NCBI RefSeq assembly: GCF_003724155.1
Contig: NZ_RJJQ01000020.1
Coordinates: 1-64,000 of the forward strand
Direction: 5' to 3'
DNA length: 64,000 bases
Source: Flexivirga caeni
Lineage (GTDB): Bacteria > Actinomycetota > Actinomycetes > Actinomycetales > Dermatophilaceae
This document shows positions 1 through 7,481 of this stretch, piece after piece (the first letter of the stretch is position 1; every line of letters starts with the position of its first letter). The position numbers and the translations under genes were made by a program. The notes below the pieces were generated by a model that was not told where the DNA came from, did no database searches, and saw nothing but the letters and a program-made list of their open reading frames with translations.

Positions 1-276
1 CAGCACCGCGTCCGCGAACCCCTTCACCACCTCCGCCGCCCGCACCACATCACCCAGACGCTCCCGCGACACAGCACCAGCACCAGCACCAGCACCAGCA
101 TCAGCGCCACTGCCGTTGCCAGCGCCGCCGTCAGCACTCGCGGGGCGAGCGGCCTGCTCCACCAGCAACGCGACCGCGTCCGCGACCGGACCCGGCAAAC
201 CGGACACATCCAGCACACGTCCGCCAGGCCCCTCACCGTGCCGCCCACCATCGCGCTGCTCACCGTCTGCCGCCAT
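1..276 (-). CDS. DUF222 / HNH endonuclease family protein, N-terminal part (runs off window)
   Basis: The reading frame begins with ATG at 276-274 behind a strong AGGAGGT ribosome site and stays open to base 1 (92 codons), so only the N-terminus is seen. The segment ending LGDVVRAAEVVKGFADAVL is typical of the DUF222 domain found in the large actinobacterial 13E12-type HNH nuclease family, which often occurs in many copies per genome. Residues about 62-72 are a Gly-Ala repeat encoded by a short tandem GCTGGT tract (near 78-108). The catalytic HNH motif would lie off the window, so nuclease activity is inferred from family only. Confidence 0.75.
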   Translation of the reverse strand, partial: MAADGEQRDGGRHGEGPGGRVLDVSGLPGPVADAVALLVEQAARPASADGGAGNGSGADAGAGAGAGAVSRERLGDVVRAAEVVKGFADAVL

Positions 277-398
277 CACCGGTCACCTCCTCACGGTCGC
301 CACTGCCTTGCTTCTTGCCACCAATTCTAGGTGCGACCACCGACAACCCACCCGGCCGAAACCGCCGCACCCACAAGCACTTCCGCGCGCACCAGACC

Positions 399-461
399 TC
401 GATACGCCTCCCCGCTCCGCCCTTCGATACGCTCCCCCGCTGCGCTCCTCCGCTACTCAGG
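399..461. repeat. Micrococcales-type TCGATACGC / GCTACTCA palindromic repeat, two partial copies
   Basis: Two copies of a TCGATACGC element lie at about 399-407 and 423-431, the second followed by alternating CGC/CTC and ending in GCTACTCAG. A palindrome of the form TTCGATACGC...GCTACTCAA is common in intergenic regions of Micrococcales (from memory). Here the arms are degenerate. It may act as a terminator for the upstream minus-strand gene or be a REP-like remnant. Confidence 0.5.
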
Positions 462-497
462 GCAGGCTTCCCCCGCCCGATCACCCGAGGCCCTGCC

Positions 498-590
498 TAC
501 TCGTCAGTAAGTGCCCAATGGAGGAAGTTACCAACGAGTAAACGCGGATACTCGTCAGTAAGTGACCACTCGACGCAGTTACCGGTGACA
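498..590. repeat. Array of TTAC/GTAA palindromic elements with 51-bp period
   Basis: TACTCGTCAGTAAGTG occurs at 498-513 and again at 549-564. GTTACC occurs at 527 and 578, so the whole unit repeats every 51 bp. GTTACCAACGAGTAA (527-541) is close to the reverse complement of the 498 and 549 elements. The TTAC-N6-GTAA symmetry resembles operators of TetR-family fatty-acid regulators, which is inference. The nearest downstream minus-strand gene is the HNH gene starting at 276. Confidence 0.55.
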
Positions 591-639
591 ACCGCCCACG
601 CCCGGGCCCATCCACGCACCGCGACTTACGGCCCGGCCC

Positions 640-1449
640 TTATGCCTTCACCCGCGACGACGCCATGATGGCCAGGAAGTGCCCGAGCACGGACAGCCAG
701 ACCAGCACCGCCAGCACGATGACCGACACCCGGAAGACCTGCTGGTCGCCGGCGAACAGCCCAACGATCGCGAGCGCGAGACACACCAGCCCGAGGTCGA
801 CCGAGTGGAAGATGCGGTAGAAGGGCAGGAAGCGGAAAACCTTGCGCGCCATACCGATTGCGCTGGTGGCCGGCACCGCCTTGGCCTCGGCGGTGTCCGG
901 CAGCCGGTCGAGACCGGACAGGCTGCGGGCGACGTGCACCAGGTCGTTGAGCGCCTTGTTGAGCAGGATGCCGCTCATCAGCAGGGCACCGAAGAAGGCG
1001 TATTTCCACGGGTCGACGCCGGCCGGGTGACCGCCGACGACCCCGGCGGCACGCAGCCCGATCGCGAGGCCGACGAACCCCTCGGTGGTGTAGTGCGCCA
1101 CCCGGTCCAGGAAGATGCCGGCCGGGCTGAACCGCTGCCGCCAGCGAGCGAGTTCGCCGTCCACAGCGTCGAGGTACATCTGCAGCTGGCCGAAGAAGAC
1201 CGCCAGGATCGGGCCGAGAATGCCCGGGATGAGCAGTGACAGGCCGATGCACCAGCCGGTCAGGATCATCACGCCGGTCACGCCGTTCGGGGTGGCCCGG
1301 GTCGGCACCAGCAACCGGGTGAGCCGCACCGAGCCGTCGCGCATGTAGAAGCCCGACCAGTGCTCGGCGTTCTTGCGGCCGCGGACCGACGGCGGCTGGG
1401 ACACCGCTCGCAGCTCGTCGATCGACGGGCGCCGATGCTGGTCGTTCAC
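640..1449 (-). CDS. CDP-alcohol phosphatidyltransferase family membrane protein
   Basis: A 269-residue membrane protein with a GTG start at 1449-1447 and a GGGAGGA ribosome site. It carries the CDP-alcohol phosphotransferase signature D94-x2-D97-G98-x2-A101-R102-x8-G111-x3-D115, which binds divalent metal and the CDP headgroup at the membrane. The fourth acidic position, normally Asp and the proposed general base, is His119. Several hydrophobic helices follow. It lies divergent to the extended APS kinase gene, 108 bp away, a pairing that suggests but does not prove a shared role in making a modified phospholipid. The substrate alcohol cannot be read from sequence, and the His change leaves room for a specialised subfamily. 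Confidence 0.82.
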   Translation of the reverse strand: MNDQHRRPSIDELRAVSQPPSVRGRKNAEHWSGFYMRDGSVRLTRLLVPTRATPNGVTGVMILTGWCIGLSLLIPGILGPILAVFFGQLQMYLDAVDGELARWRQRFSPAGIFLDRVAHYTTEGFVGLAIGLRAAGVVGGHPAGVDPWKYAFFGALLMSGILLNKALNDLVHVARSLSGLDRLPDTAEAKAVPATSAIGMARKVFRFLPFYRIFHSVDLGLVCLALAIVGLFAGDQQVFRVSVIVLAVLVWLSVLGHFLAIMASSRVKA

Positions 1450-1544
1450 GAGGCTCCTCCCGGTTGTTTACCGATGCGATTGTTGCAGGTCAGCGCTCCC
1501 GTATGACGGACGCACGGCGCTGCGAAGGACCGAGCGACCTGCTC

Positions 1545-1550
1545 TACCGT
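1545..1550 (+). promoter_or_regulatory. -10 box of a leaderless promoter for the APS kinase gene
   Basis: TACCGT ends 7 nt before the GTG at 1558, so transcription is expected to start at or next to the initiation codon. No Shine-Dalgarno sequence precedes this GTG. Confidence 0.5.
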
Positions 1551-1557
1551 GGAGCCC

Positions 1558-2721
1558 GTGACTGCGCCACGAGTGACCCAGCTCTGCCCCCCGGCGCAGG
1601 CGCTGGACACCCTGCTGCTCATCCGCGGCGGCGCGCTCGCCGTCGGGCTGGACACGCCGGTGCGCCTCGACCTGCCGGGCATGCCCGCCGAACTGCCTTG
1701 GGAGATCGTCGATCCCGAGGGTGTGCCGATCGCCCGGGCAGAGCGCGCCGAGTTCGTCGACGGCGAGGCCGTCCTCACCGAGCAACCGCACTGGCTGGGT
1801 GCGGTGTCGACTCGCCCGTTCGAGCGCCTGTACGCCGACCCGGCGACGGTGCGCGCCGCGACGGCGGCCGACGGGAGCGCTGTGGTGCTCGTCGACCGCA
1901 TGGTCGCTGCTGCCGAATTGAACGGTTTCGGCGCCCGGCCGATCACCCTGCTGGTGCTCGCCGGGCCATCCGTCGAGCCCGCCGCGGCGACGCTGTCGGT
2001 CATCCGGTCGGCTCTCGCGGCGGCCACCGAGCGAGTGGACACCCGCGTCGTCGCGGTCCCGCTCAGCCCGGCGTCGCCGCCGGACATGGTGCGATCGGTC
2101 GCTGCGGCCTACACGGACGGCGTGGTGGAACGCCTGCCAACCACATCCGCCGCTCCGCCTCCGGCACGGGGTGTCGTCCTCTTCTTCACCGGGCTGTCCG
2201 GCTCCGGCAAGTCCACCGTCGCGCGGGCGGTGCGCAACGCGATCCTGGAACGCAGTGACCGGCCGGTCACCCTGCTGGACGGCGACGTCGTACGCCGCAA
2301 CCTGTCGGCCGGCCTCGGCTTCACGCCCCGGGACCGCGAGACCAATATCCGCCGGATCGGCTGGGTGGCGGCGGAGATCGCGCATCACGGCGGCCTGGCG
2401 ATCTGCAGCCCGATCGCCCCGGCCGGCGCAACCCGCCAGGAGGTGCGCGGCCGCGTTGCCGAGCGTGGCGGCAGCTTCCTGCTCGTCCACGTCGCGACCC
2501 CCGTCGAGGAGTGCGAGCGGCGCGACCGCAAGGGCCTGTATGCGCGGGCGCGACGCGGCGAGATCCCGGACTTCACCGGCATCAGTGCACCGTATGACGT
2601 CCCCGGCGACGCCGATCTCGCCATCGACACCACGGACTGCTCCCTCGACGCGGCGCGCGACGCCGTGCTGGAGTTGTTGGCCCAGCGTGGCGTCCTCGCC
2701 CTCGGCAGCGCGCCGAGGTGA
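1558..2721 (+). CDS. cysC: Adenylyl-sulfate (APS) kinase with about 200-residue N-terminal extension
   Basis: The C-terminal half (about residues 205-387) is an APS kinase, which phosphorylates adenylyl sulfate to PAPS. It has the P-loop GLSGSGKS (about 212-219), then DGDVVRRNL, DRETNIRRI and KGLYARARRG, all standard for CysC. The N-terminal 200 residues contain no obvious catalytic motif. A degenerate ATP-sulfurylase-like or PUA-like domain is possible, because bifunctional sulfate-activating enzymes exist, but I cannot confirm it. GTG at 1558 is preferred over the in-frame GTG at 1549 because a TACCGT -10 box sits 7 nt upstream, indicating a leaderless mRNA. No cysN/cysD genes are nearby. 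Confidence 0.88.
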   Translation: MTAPRVTQLCPPAQALDTLLLIRGGALAVGLDTPVRLDLPGMPAELPWEIVDPEGVPIARAERAEFVDGEAVLTEQPHWLGAVSTRPFERLYADPATVRAATAADGSAVVLVDRMVAAAELNGFGARPITLLVLAGPSVEPAAATLSVIRSALAAATERVDTRVVAVPLSPASPPDMVRSVAAAYTDGVVERLPTTSAAPPPARGVVLFFTGLSGSGKSTVARAVRNAILERSDRPVTLLDGDVVRRNLSAGLGFTPRDRETNIRRIGWVAAEIAHHGGLAICSPIAPAGATRQEVRGRVAERGGSFLLVHVATPVEECERRDRKGLYARARRGEIPDFTGISAPYDVPGDADLAIDTTDCSLDAARDAVLELLAQRGVLALGSAPR

Positions 2722-2727
2722 CTGACC

Positions 2728-2733
2728 TAGGAT
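2728..2733 (+). promoter_or_regulatory. -10 box of a leaderless promoter for the lipoprotein gene
   Basis: TAGGAT lies 8 nt before ATG 2742, a few bases after the APS kinase stop codon. No ribosome site is present. Confidence 0.5.
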
Positions 2734-2741
2734 CGCCCACC

Positions 2742-3362
2742 ATGGGTGCAGCTTCCACTACACGTCTGATCCGGCTCGGCGCCGCCGCCGTGCTGGTGAC
2801 CGGCCTCGCGGCGTGCTCGTCGCACACCAGCGCCTCCCCGACGCCGTCCAGCTCCATTTCGGTGCCGACGACCGTCACCGGTTCGCCGACACCGACCCCG
2901 AGCACCTCAGCCGCTGCGGGAAGTGTCGAGAGCAAGGACAAGACGTTCTCCGTCGTCGCGCCGACCGGGTGGAAGAAGTTCAGCGACGCCCAGGCGACCT
3001 TGTCGGTCAAGGCCCCAGCCGCGACCGACAAGGTCACCACCAATTTCAATGTCGTCGTGCAGCACCCCACGACCGTCCCCTCGGTCGACGACGTGGTGTC
3101 CCAGGCGGAGATCGCCTGGCGGCAGCAGGGTGTGCGCGCGACCGACGAACCCGACCGCACCATCGGAGGATTGCCTTCGCGTGGTTATACATTCACCCGC
3201 ACAGCACAAGGGACCCAGTTCCGGCAGACGCAATATTTCGTCGTCTTCCGCGAGCACGTCTACTCGATGACCATGACCAGCGCCGCGACCCCGGGCGCAC
3301 AGTCCGCGGCGGACCAGGCGCTGACCGCGATCCTGTCGACCTGGGCCTGGCGCAAGGTCTGA
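2742..3362 (+). CDS. Secreted lipoprotein, LpqN/DcrB-like
   Basis: A 206-residue protein with a lipoprotein signal peptide ending in the lipobox LAAC (Cys about residue 25), followed by a Ser/Thr/Pro-rich linker and a domain beginning KTFSVVAPTGWKKF. The opening 'fsv..P.gW..' and the overall size resemble actinobacterial LpqN-type or DcrB/PsbP-fold lipoproteins; this is recognition by pattern, not proof. It should be anchored outside the cytoplasmic membrane. ATG 2742 fits both the signal peptide and the leaderless -10 box; an upstream in-frame GTG at 2718 would spoil the signal peptide. Function is unknown. Confidence 0.7.
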   Translation: MGAASTTRLIRLGAAAVLVTGLAACSSHTSASPTPSSSISVPTTVTGSPTPTPSTSAAAGSVESKDKTFSVVAPTGWKKFSDAQATLSVKAPAATDKVTTNFNVVVQHPTTVPSVDDVVSQAEIAWRQQGVRATDEPDRTIGGLPSRGYTFTRTAQGTQFRQTQYFVVFREHVYSMTMTSAATPGAQSAADQALTAILSTWAWRKV

Positions 3363-3407
3363 CGGCTCGCGTCCCGAGCACGAGCCACGCGTGCGACGAT
3401 GAATCAC

Positions 3408-4904
3408 GTGAGTGAGAAGCAGCAGAAGTCACAGTCCCGCAGCCAGCCCTCCCCCGAGGCATTCCGCACCTTCATCGGCTCCGGCTGGGCGCCACGCAGC
3501 GACCAGCTACCGGCGCGGGCCGAGGTCGCCGACTACGCAGCGAAGCGCCGGGCCACCGTGTCGGAGGCGTTTCCCGGCGAACGGCTCGTCATACCGGCCG
3601 GCGGGCTGAAGGTCCGAAGCAACGACACCGACTACATCTTCCGGCCGCACTCGGCGTTCGCCCACCTCACCGGGCTCGGCGCCGACCGCGAGCCGGATGC
3701 GGTCCTGGTGCTGGAGCCCGCTGCGGACGGCGGCCACGACGCGGTGCTGTTCTTCCGGCCGCTGGCCGGGCGCGACACCGAGGAGTTCTTCGCCGACTCC
3801 CGCTACGGCGAGTTCTGGGTCGGTGGCCGCCCGACCATCGAGGACATCGAGGCTGAGCTCGGCATCGCGGCGCGGCACATCGATGAGTTCGCCGACTCGG
3901 TTGCGAAAGACGCCGGCGAGATCGGCGTGCGTGTCGTGCGCGATGCCGACCCGGACGTCACCACGGCCGTCGAGCAGGCGCGCACCAGCGAGACCGAGAC
4001 AGCCGGTGCGGTCGAGCAGCGCACCGAGGCGGACGAGGAACTCGCCCGCTTCCTCTCGACCATGCGGCTGGCCAAGGACGCCTGGGAGATCGAGCAGATG
4101 AGGCAGGCGATCGCGGCCACCGCCGAAGGTTTCGAGGCGGTGCTGGCCCAGCTGGCCGAGGCCGTTCGCCGGGGCCGCGGCGAACGCTGGGTGGAGGGTG
4201 TCTTCGGTTTGCACGCGCGCCACCGCGGCAACGGCGTCGGTTACGAATCCATCGCTGCCGCAGGCGATCACGCCAACACACTGCACTGGATCAAGAACAC
4301 CGGTGACGTGCATGAGGGCGATCTGGTGCTGGTCGACGCCGGCGTCGAGGTCGACTCGCTCTACACCGCCGACATCACCCGGACCGTGCCGGTCGACGGC
4401 ACCTACACCGACGCGCAGCGCACGGTCTACGAGGCCGTGTATGCCGCCCAGCAGGCCGGCATCGCCGCCGTCAAACCGGGCAACAAGTTCTCCGACGTGC
4501 ACGCGGCCGCGATCCGGGTCATCGCCGAGCACCTCTACGAGTGGGGACTGCTTCCGGAGGGCGTCGACGTGGAGGCCACCCTCGACAAGGACACCGGCCA
4601 GTTCCACCGCCGGTGGATGGTGCACGGCACCAGCCACCACCTCGGGCTGGACGTGCACGACTGCGCCCTTGCGCTGCGTGAGGACTACACGGACGGGGAG
4701 CTGCGGCCGGGCATGATCCTGACCGTCGAGCCCGGCCTCTACTTCAAGGCCGACGACGAGCTGGTGCCCGAGGAGTTGCGTGGCATCGGCGTGCGCATCG
4801 AGGACGACGTGCTCGTCACGGACACCGGCCACGAGGTGCTGTCCAGCGCCATACCCAGCGAACTCGCCGAGGTCGAGGCCTGGATCGCGCGGGCGCGCGG
4901 CTGA
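3408..4904 (+). CDS. pepP: Xaa-Pro aminopeptidase (aminopeptidase P, peptidase family M24B)
   Basis: A cytoplasmic metallopeptidase of about 498 residues that releases N-terminal residues preceding proline. It has the N-terminal aminopeptidase-P domain (PHSAFAHLTGL) and a C-terminal pita-bread domain with all dinuclear metal ligands in order: Asp in VDAGVEV, Asp in ADITRT, His in HGTSHHLG, Glu in TVEPGLY and Glu in GVRIEDD. GTG 3408 is chosen; ATG 3399 in the same frame is possible. Upstream GACGAT 7 nt from GTG 3408 could be a weak leaderless -10 box. It is followed by a strong hairpin, so it is probably monocistronic. Confidence 0.9.
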   Translation: MSEKQQKSQSRSQPSPEAFRTFIGSGWAPRSDQLPARAEVADYAAKRRATVSEAFPGERLVIPAGGLKVRSNDTDYIFRPHSAFAHLTGLGADREPDAVLVLEPAADGGHDAVLFFRPLAGRDTEEFFADSRYGEFWVGGRPTIEDIEAELGIAARHIDEFADSVAKDAGEIGVRVVRDADPDVTTAVEQARTSETETAGAVEQRTEADEELARFLSTMRLAKDAWEIEQMRQAIAATAEGFEAVLAQLAEAVRRGRGERWVEGVFGLHARHRGNGVGYESIAAAGDHANTLHWIKNTGDVHEGDLVLVDAGVEVDSLYTADITRTVPVDGTYTDAQRTVYEAVYAAQQAGIAAVKPGNKFSDVHAAAIRVIAEHLYEWGLLPEGVDVEATLDKDTGQFHRRWMVHGTSHHLGLDVHDCALALREDYTDGELRPGMILTVEPGLYFKADDELVPEELRGIGVRIEDDVLVTDTGHEVLSSAIPSELAEVEAWIARARG

Positions 4905-4910
4905 AATATG

Positions 4911-4992
4911 CGAACGGCGGGTGCTGACGCTTCCCCGATCGCGCCGGCACCCGCCGTTCGGCCCCCGATGCTCCGGGCCGAACGGCCCGGAG
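4911..4992 (+). terminator. Two consecutive hairpins after pepP
   Basis: CGAACGGCGGGTGC (from 4911) pairs with GCACCCGCCGTTCG (to 4960), a 14-bp stem. A second stem, CTCCGGGCC / GGCCCGGAG, follows at about 4971-4992. There is no T-tract, as is common for actinobacterial terminators. The pair separates pepP from the convergent arsR-family gene and may serve both. Confidence 0.65.
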
Positions 4993-5090
4993 GGTGAGTC
5001 CCCCGCCTTGCTGATATCCGGTAGACGATCCGGCGGCCGAATCGGTTGCCCCCGAGTTTTCGTCGTGTCCGGATCGTTACCGAACGCGCG

Positions 5091-5477
5091 TCACTGACCG
5101 GATGTGGCGAAGCGGGGCCGGCGCGGCGGGCGCGGGCTCGCCTCGTCCAGGCTCAGCGTCCCGTCGGGCGCAATGTGGGTGAAGATGCGGCGGACAATGC
5201 CGCGCACATGCGGGTCGTCGACCCGGTAGAGCTGCCGCCGGCCGTCACGGCGGGCAGCGACGACACCCGCCGCGCGCAGCTTGGCCAGATGCTGGCTGGT
5301 CGCCGGGACGGACGACTCCGTGAGCTCGGCGAGGGTTGTGACGTCGAGTTCCTTGCGCGTGAGCAGCCATACCAGGTGGAGTCGCGTGGGAGCACTGAGC
5401 AAGTCGAAAGTCGCTGCCGCAGCGTCGAGTTGAGCTTCGGTGATCTCCGAGTAAACGGACCGTGAACGTCTCGCCAT
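5091..5477 (-). CDS. ArsR/SmtB-family transcriptional regulator
   Basis: A 128-residue winged-helix repressor: helix-turn-helix LTESSVPATSQHLAKLRAAGVV followed by the wing RRDGRRQLYRV is characteristic. It has no cysteine, so thiol-based arsenic or cadmium sensing is unlikely. Near the C-terminus D88-P-H90 and H101 have the D-x-H...x10...H spacing of the alpha-5 metal site of SmtB/NmtR-type sensors, although the fourth ligand position is Pro104. ATG 5477 is preferred because GGAG lies 5 nt upstream; GTG 5483 is an alternative. It is divergent from the ABC transporter operon and probably controls it through the TTGCGCAA palindrome between them. Confidence 0.85.
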   Translation of the reverse strand: MARRSRSVYSEITEAQLDAAAATFDLLSAPTRLHLVWLLTRKELDVTTLAELTESSVPATSQHLAKLRAAGVVAARRDGRRQLYRVDDPHVRGIVRRIFTHIAPDGTLSLDEASPRPPRRPRFATSGQ

Positions 5478-5508
5478 GATCACTCCAGTGTGCGCGTCCT
5501 TTCATCAT

Positions 5509-5538
5509 TTGCGCAACTACTTAAACATGGGCTACCGT
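5509..5538 (+). promoter_or_regulatory. Putative promoter and ArsR operator of the anion ABC transporter operon
   Basis: TTGCGC (5509-5514) and TACCGT (5533-5538) are separated by 18 nt and could be -35 and -10 elements. The -35 overlaps the palindrome TTGCGCAA (5509-5516), a plausible binding site for the divergent ArsR-family repressor. This is inference from position and symmetry. Confidence 0.4.
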
Positions 5539-5589
5539 TGCCGGGGCGCTCCGCGGTGGGGTCTGCCTGCTGACGGAAGGAGTGTGCTG

Positions 5590-5640
5590 ATGAGCCCTGG
5601 TGGCCATAGTTGCCCGTTCCTTCGTCCTTGTCGATCCTGA
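5590..5640 (+). CDS. Short leader peptide (16 residues, two Cys) upstream of ABC transporter
   Basis: ATG 5590 has a strong ribosome site (GGAAGGAG, 5575-5582, 7-nt spacing) and encodes MSPGGHSCPFLRPCRS before TGA. The ribosome site is better than many in the window, which argues that it is translated. Cys codons are 8 and 14. Its stop lies one base before a set of mutually exclusive hairpins (5642-5680), the layout of a ribosome-mediated attenuator. Cysteine-containing leader ORFs that sense Cys-tRNA are described in mycobacteria upstream of sulfur genes (established knowledge). Its role here is inferred. Confidence 0.5.
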   Translation: MSPGGHSCPFLRPCRS

Positions 5641-5641
5641 G

Positions 5642-5680
5642 CGCACCCCGCCTTTGGCGCGGGTGCGACGCACCCGCGCC
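5642..5680 (+). promoter_or_regulatory. Attenuator-like competing hairpins in the ABC transporter leader
   Basis: Segment A (CGCACCCCGCC, 5642-5652) can pair with segment B (GGCGCGGGTGCG, 5656-5667) through 11 bp with one bulge. Segment B is also a perfect 12-base inverted repeat of segment C (CGCACCCGCGCC, 5669-5680). A:B and B:C cannot form together. A ribosome ending the leader ORF at 5640 would cover A and favour B:C. There is no U-run after C, so whether B:C terminates transcription is unproven. Confidence 0.5.
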
Positions 5681-5706
5681 ATACGGCGTGTCAGGAGGTC
5701 ATCACC

Positions 5707-7449
5707 ATGACCATGCTGCGCCCCTTTGCCGGCCCGACCGGCTCCACCCGTTCCCGCACCACGCTGGCTGCCGACCTGGTGGTCGCTGCCTCGATTGCGA
5801 TCCTCTTCTGGCTGCTGCTGCGAATGACCGGCACGATCAGCTCGCCGTTCAACCGGAACCACGCACCGACGACGGTGTCGACCGACCCCTCGAACCTGCC
5901 ACTGGATGCCGCGCTCTCGTTGCTGCGCATGTTCGTCGCGCTCGCGGCTTCGGTGCTGTTTACCTTCGTCTACGCGACAGCAGCAGCCCGCAGCCGGCGC
6001 GCCGAGAAGGTACTGCTGCCGATCCTGGACATCCTGCAGTCGGTGCCGGTGCTGAGCTTCCTCGGCATCACGATGAGCATCTGGCTGACGCTCTTCCCGC
6101 ACAGCACGCTCGGTGTCGAATGTGCTTGCATCTTCGCGGTGTTCACCTCGCAGGCGTGGAACATCACCTTCGCGTTCTACCACTCGCTGGTGACCCAGCC
6201 ACCGGAGCTGGACGAAGCCGCCCGGCTGCTGCGGCTGACCAAGTGGCAGCGCTTCTGGCAGCTGGACGTGCCCAGCGGGATGATCCCGCTGGTCTGGAAC
6301 GGCATGATGAGCTTCGGCGGCGGCTGGTTCTTCCTCACCGCGTCGGAGATCATCAGCGTCAACAACCACACCTACGCGCTGCCCGGGATCGGCAGCTACG
6401 TCGGGGCGGCGACCGCCCACGAGCAGATCGGCCGGGTGTTCCTCGCCATCGGGGTGATGGTCGTGATGATCATCGCGGTCAACGTGCTCTTCTGGCGGCC
6501 AATCACGGCCTGGGCCGAGCGGTTCCGGATCGAGAACTCCGAGTCGGCCGAGCAGCCGCGCAGCGTGACGCTCGACCTGCTGCGGCGTTCGCGCATCCCG
6601 CACCTGATCGCCATACCGCTGCGGCCGGTCGCGCGAGCACTGGACAAGATCACCCGTCCGTTCGGGATCGCCGACCGGCCGCTGGTGGTCAACCCGGTGC
6701 GCCGCCGGGCGATCGACGTGGTCTACGCGGTCGCGGTCCTGGCCCTGGTCGCGTGGGGTCTGGTCAAGATGCTCGACTACATCTCCACCTCGTGCGGGCT
6801 CGGGCAGTTCCCGCATGCGTTCCTGCTCGGCCTGGCCACCTTCGCGCGCGTCCTGGTGCTGGTGGTCGCGAGCAGCGTCATCTGGGTGCCGATCGGCGTG
6901 TGGATCGGCATGAACCCCAAGGTCAACCGGTTCGCCCAGCCAATCGTGCAGGTGTGTGCGAGCTTCCCGGCGAACTTCCTCTTTCCCTTCGTGACGCTGC
7001 TGCTGATCAAGACCGGGATCAGCCTCAACATCGCCGGCATCTTCCTGATGGCGCTCGGTGCGCAGTGGTACATCCTGTTCAACGTGATCGCGGGTGCGTC
7101 CGCCATACCCAATGACCTGCGGGAAGCAGCGGACAACCTGCAACTGAGCAGGAGGCTGCGGTGGAAGACGCTGATCCTGCCCGCCATCTTCGGCACCTGG
7201 GTGACCGGTGCCATCACCGCCGCGGGCGGGGCGTGGAATGCCTCGATCGTCGCCGAGGTGGTGACCTACGGAAAGACCACGCTCACGGCGACCGGGCTCG
7301 GCGCCTACATCGCGCAGGCGACGACGGTCGGCAACTTCGGCAAGGAACTGGTCGGGGTCACCGTGATGAGCGCATTCGTCGTCGGCCTCAACCGGACCGT
7401 ATGGCGCAAGCTCTACCGCCTTGCCGACACCCGTTTCTCCCTCAACTGA
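5707..7449 (+). CDS. ABC-type anion transporter, duplicated (fused) permease
   Basis: A 580-residue integral membrane protein made of two binding-protein-dependent permease domains in one chain (about residues 60-275 and 340-570), each with the cytoplasmic EAA loop: DEAARLLRLTKW in the first half and REAADNLQLSRR in the second. This is the architecture of the COG4986 'anion transport system, duplicated permease' group, related to nitrate/sulfonate/taurine permeases. ATG 5707 has AGGAGGT 8 nt upstream. The ATPase follows after 32 bp. No periplasmic or lipoprotein substrate-binding protein is encoded next to it, so the substrate is unknown; sulfonate, bicarbonate or another anion are possible. 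Confidence 0.85.
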   Translation: MTMLRPFAGPTGSTRSRTTLAADLVVAASIAILFWLLLRMTGTISSPFNRNHAPTTVSTDPSNLPLDAALSLLRMFVALAASVLFTFVYATAAARSRRAEKVLLPILDILQSVPVLSFLGITMSIWLTLFPHSTLGVECACIFAVFTSQAWNITFAFYHSLVTQPPELDEAARLLRLTKWQRFWQLDVPSGMIPLVWNGMMSFGGGWFFLTASEIISVNNHTYALPGIGSYVGAATAHEQIGRVFLAIGVMVVMIIAVNVLFWRPITAWAERFRIENSESAEQPRSVTLDLLRRSRIPHLIAIPLRPVARALDKITRPFGIADRPLVVNPVRRRAIDVVYAVAVLALVAWGLVKMLDYISTSCGLGQFPHAFLLGLATFARVLVLVVASSVIWVPIGVWIGMNPKVNRFAQPIVQVCASFPANFLFPFVTLLLIKTGISLNIAGIFLMALGAQWYILFNVIAGASAIPNDLREAADNLQLSRRLRWKTLILPAIFGTWVTGAITAAGGAWNASIVAEVVTYGKTTLTATGLGAYIAQATTVGNFGKELVGVTVMSAFVVGLNRTVWRKLYRLADTRFSLN

Positions 7450-7481
7450 TTCGACTACCTCACATCACTAGGAGGTGCATC

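Larger units (their letters stand above)
277..639. other. Non-coding gap with two kinds of repeat
   Basis: I see no convincing gene in this 363-base gap between two minus-strand genes. It holds fragments of a palindromic TCGATACGC...GCTACTCA repeat (about 399-461) and a 51-bp-period array of TTAC/GTAA elements (498-590), each listed separately. The rest is GC-rich sequence with no ribosome site or codon bias. Confidence 0.6.

Noticed and set aside
78-108. A short tandem repeat that could be read as a microsatellite or CRISPR-like repeat
   Set aside because: It is a GCTGGT tract encoding the Gly-Ala stretch of the HNH protein; there are no spacers and the units are 6 bp.
498-590. Possible phage attachment site
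   Set aside because: The direct repeats are near each other (51 bp) and there is no integrase or tRNA gene, so operator-like sites are a better reading.
3507-4832. A 441-residue minus-strand open frame opposite pepP
   Set aside because: It is a shadow of aminopeptidase P; no codon bias or start support.
5521-7143. A 540-residue minus-strand open frame opposite the ABC permease
   Set aside because: It is antisense to a clear permease gene, is rich in Arg/Gln/His/Asp as expected for the opposite strand of a high-GC gene, and has no ribosome site or recognisable domain.
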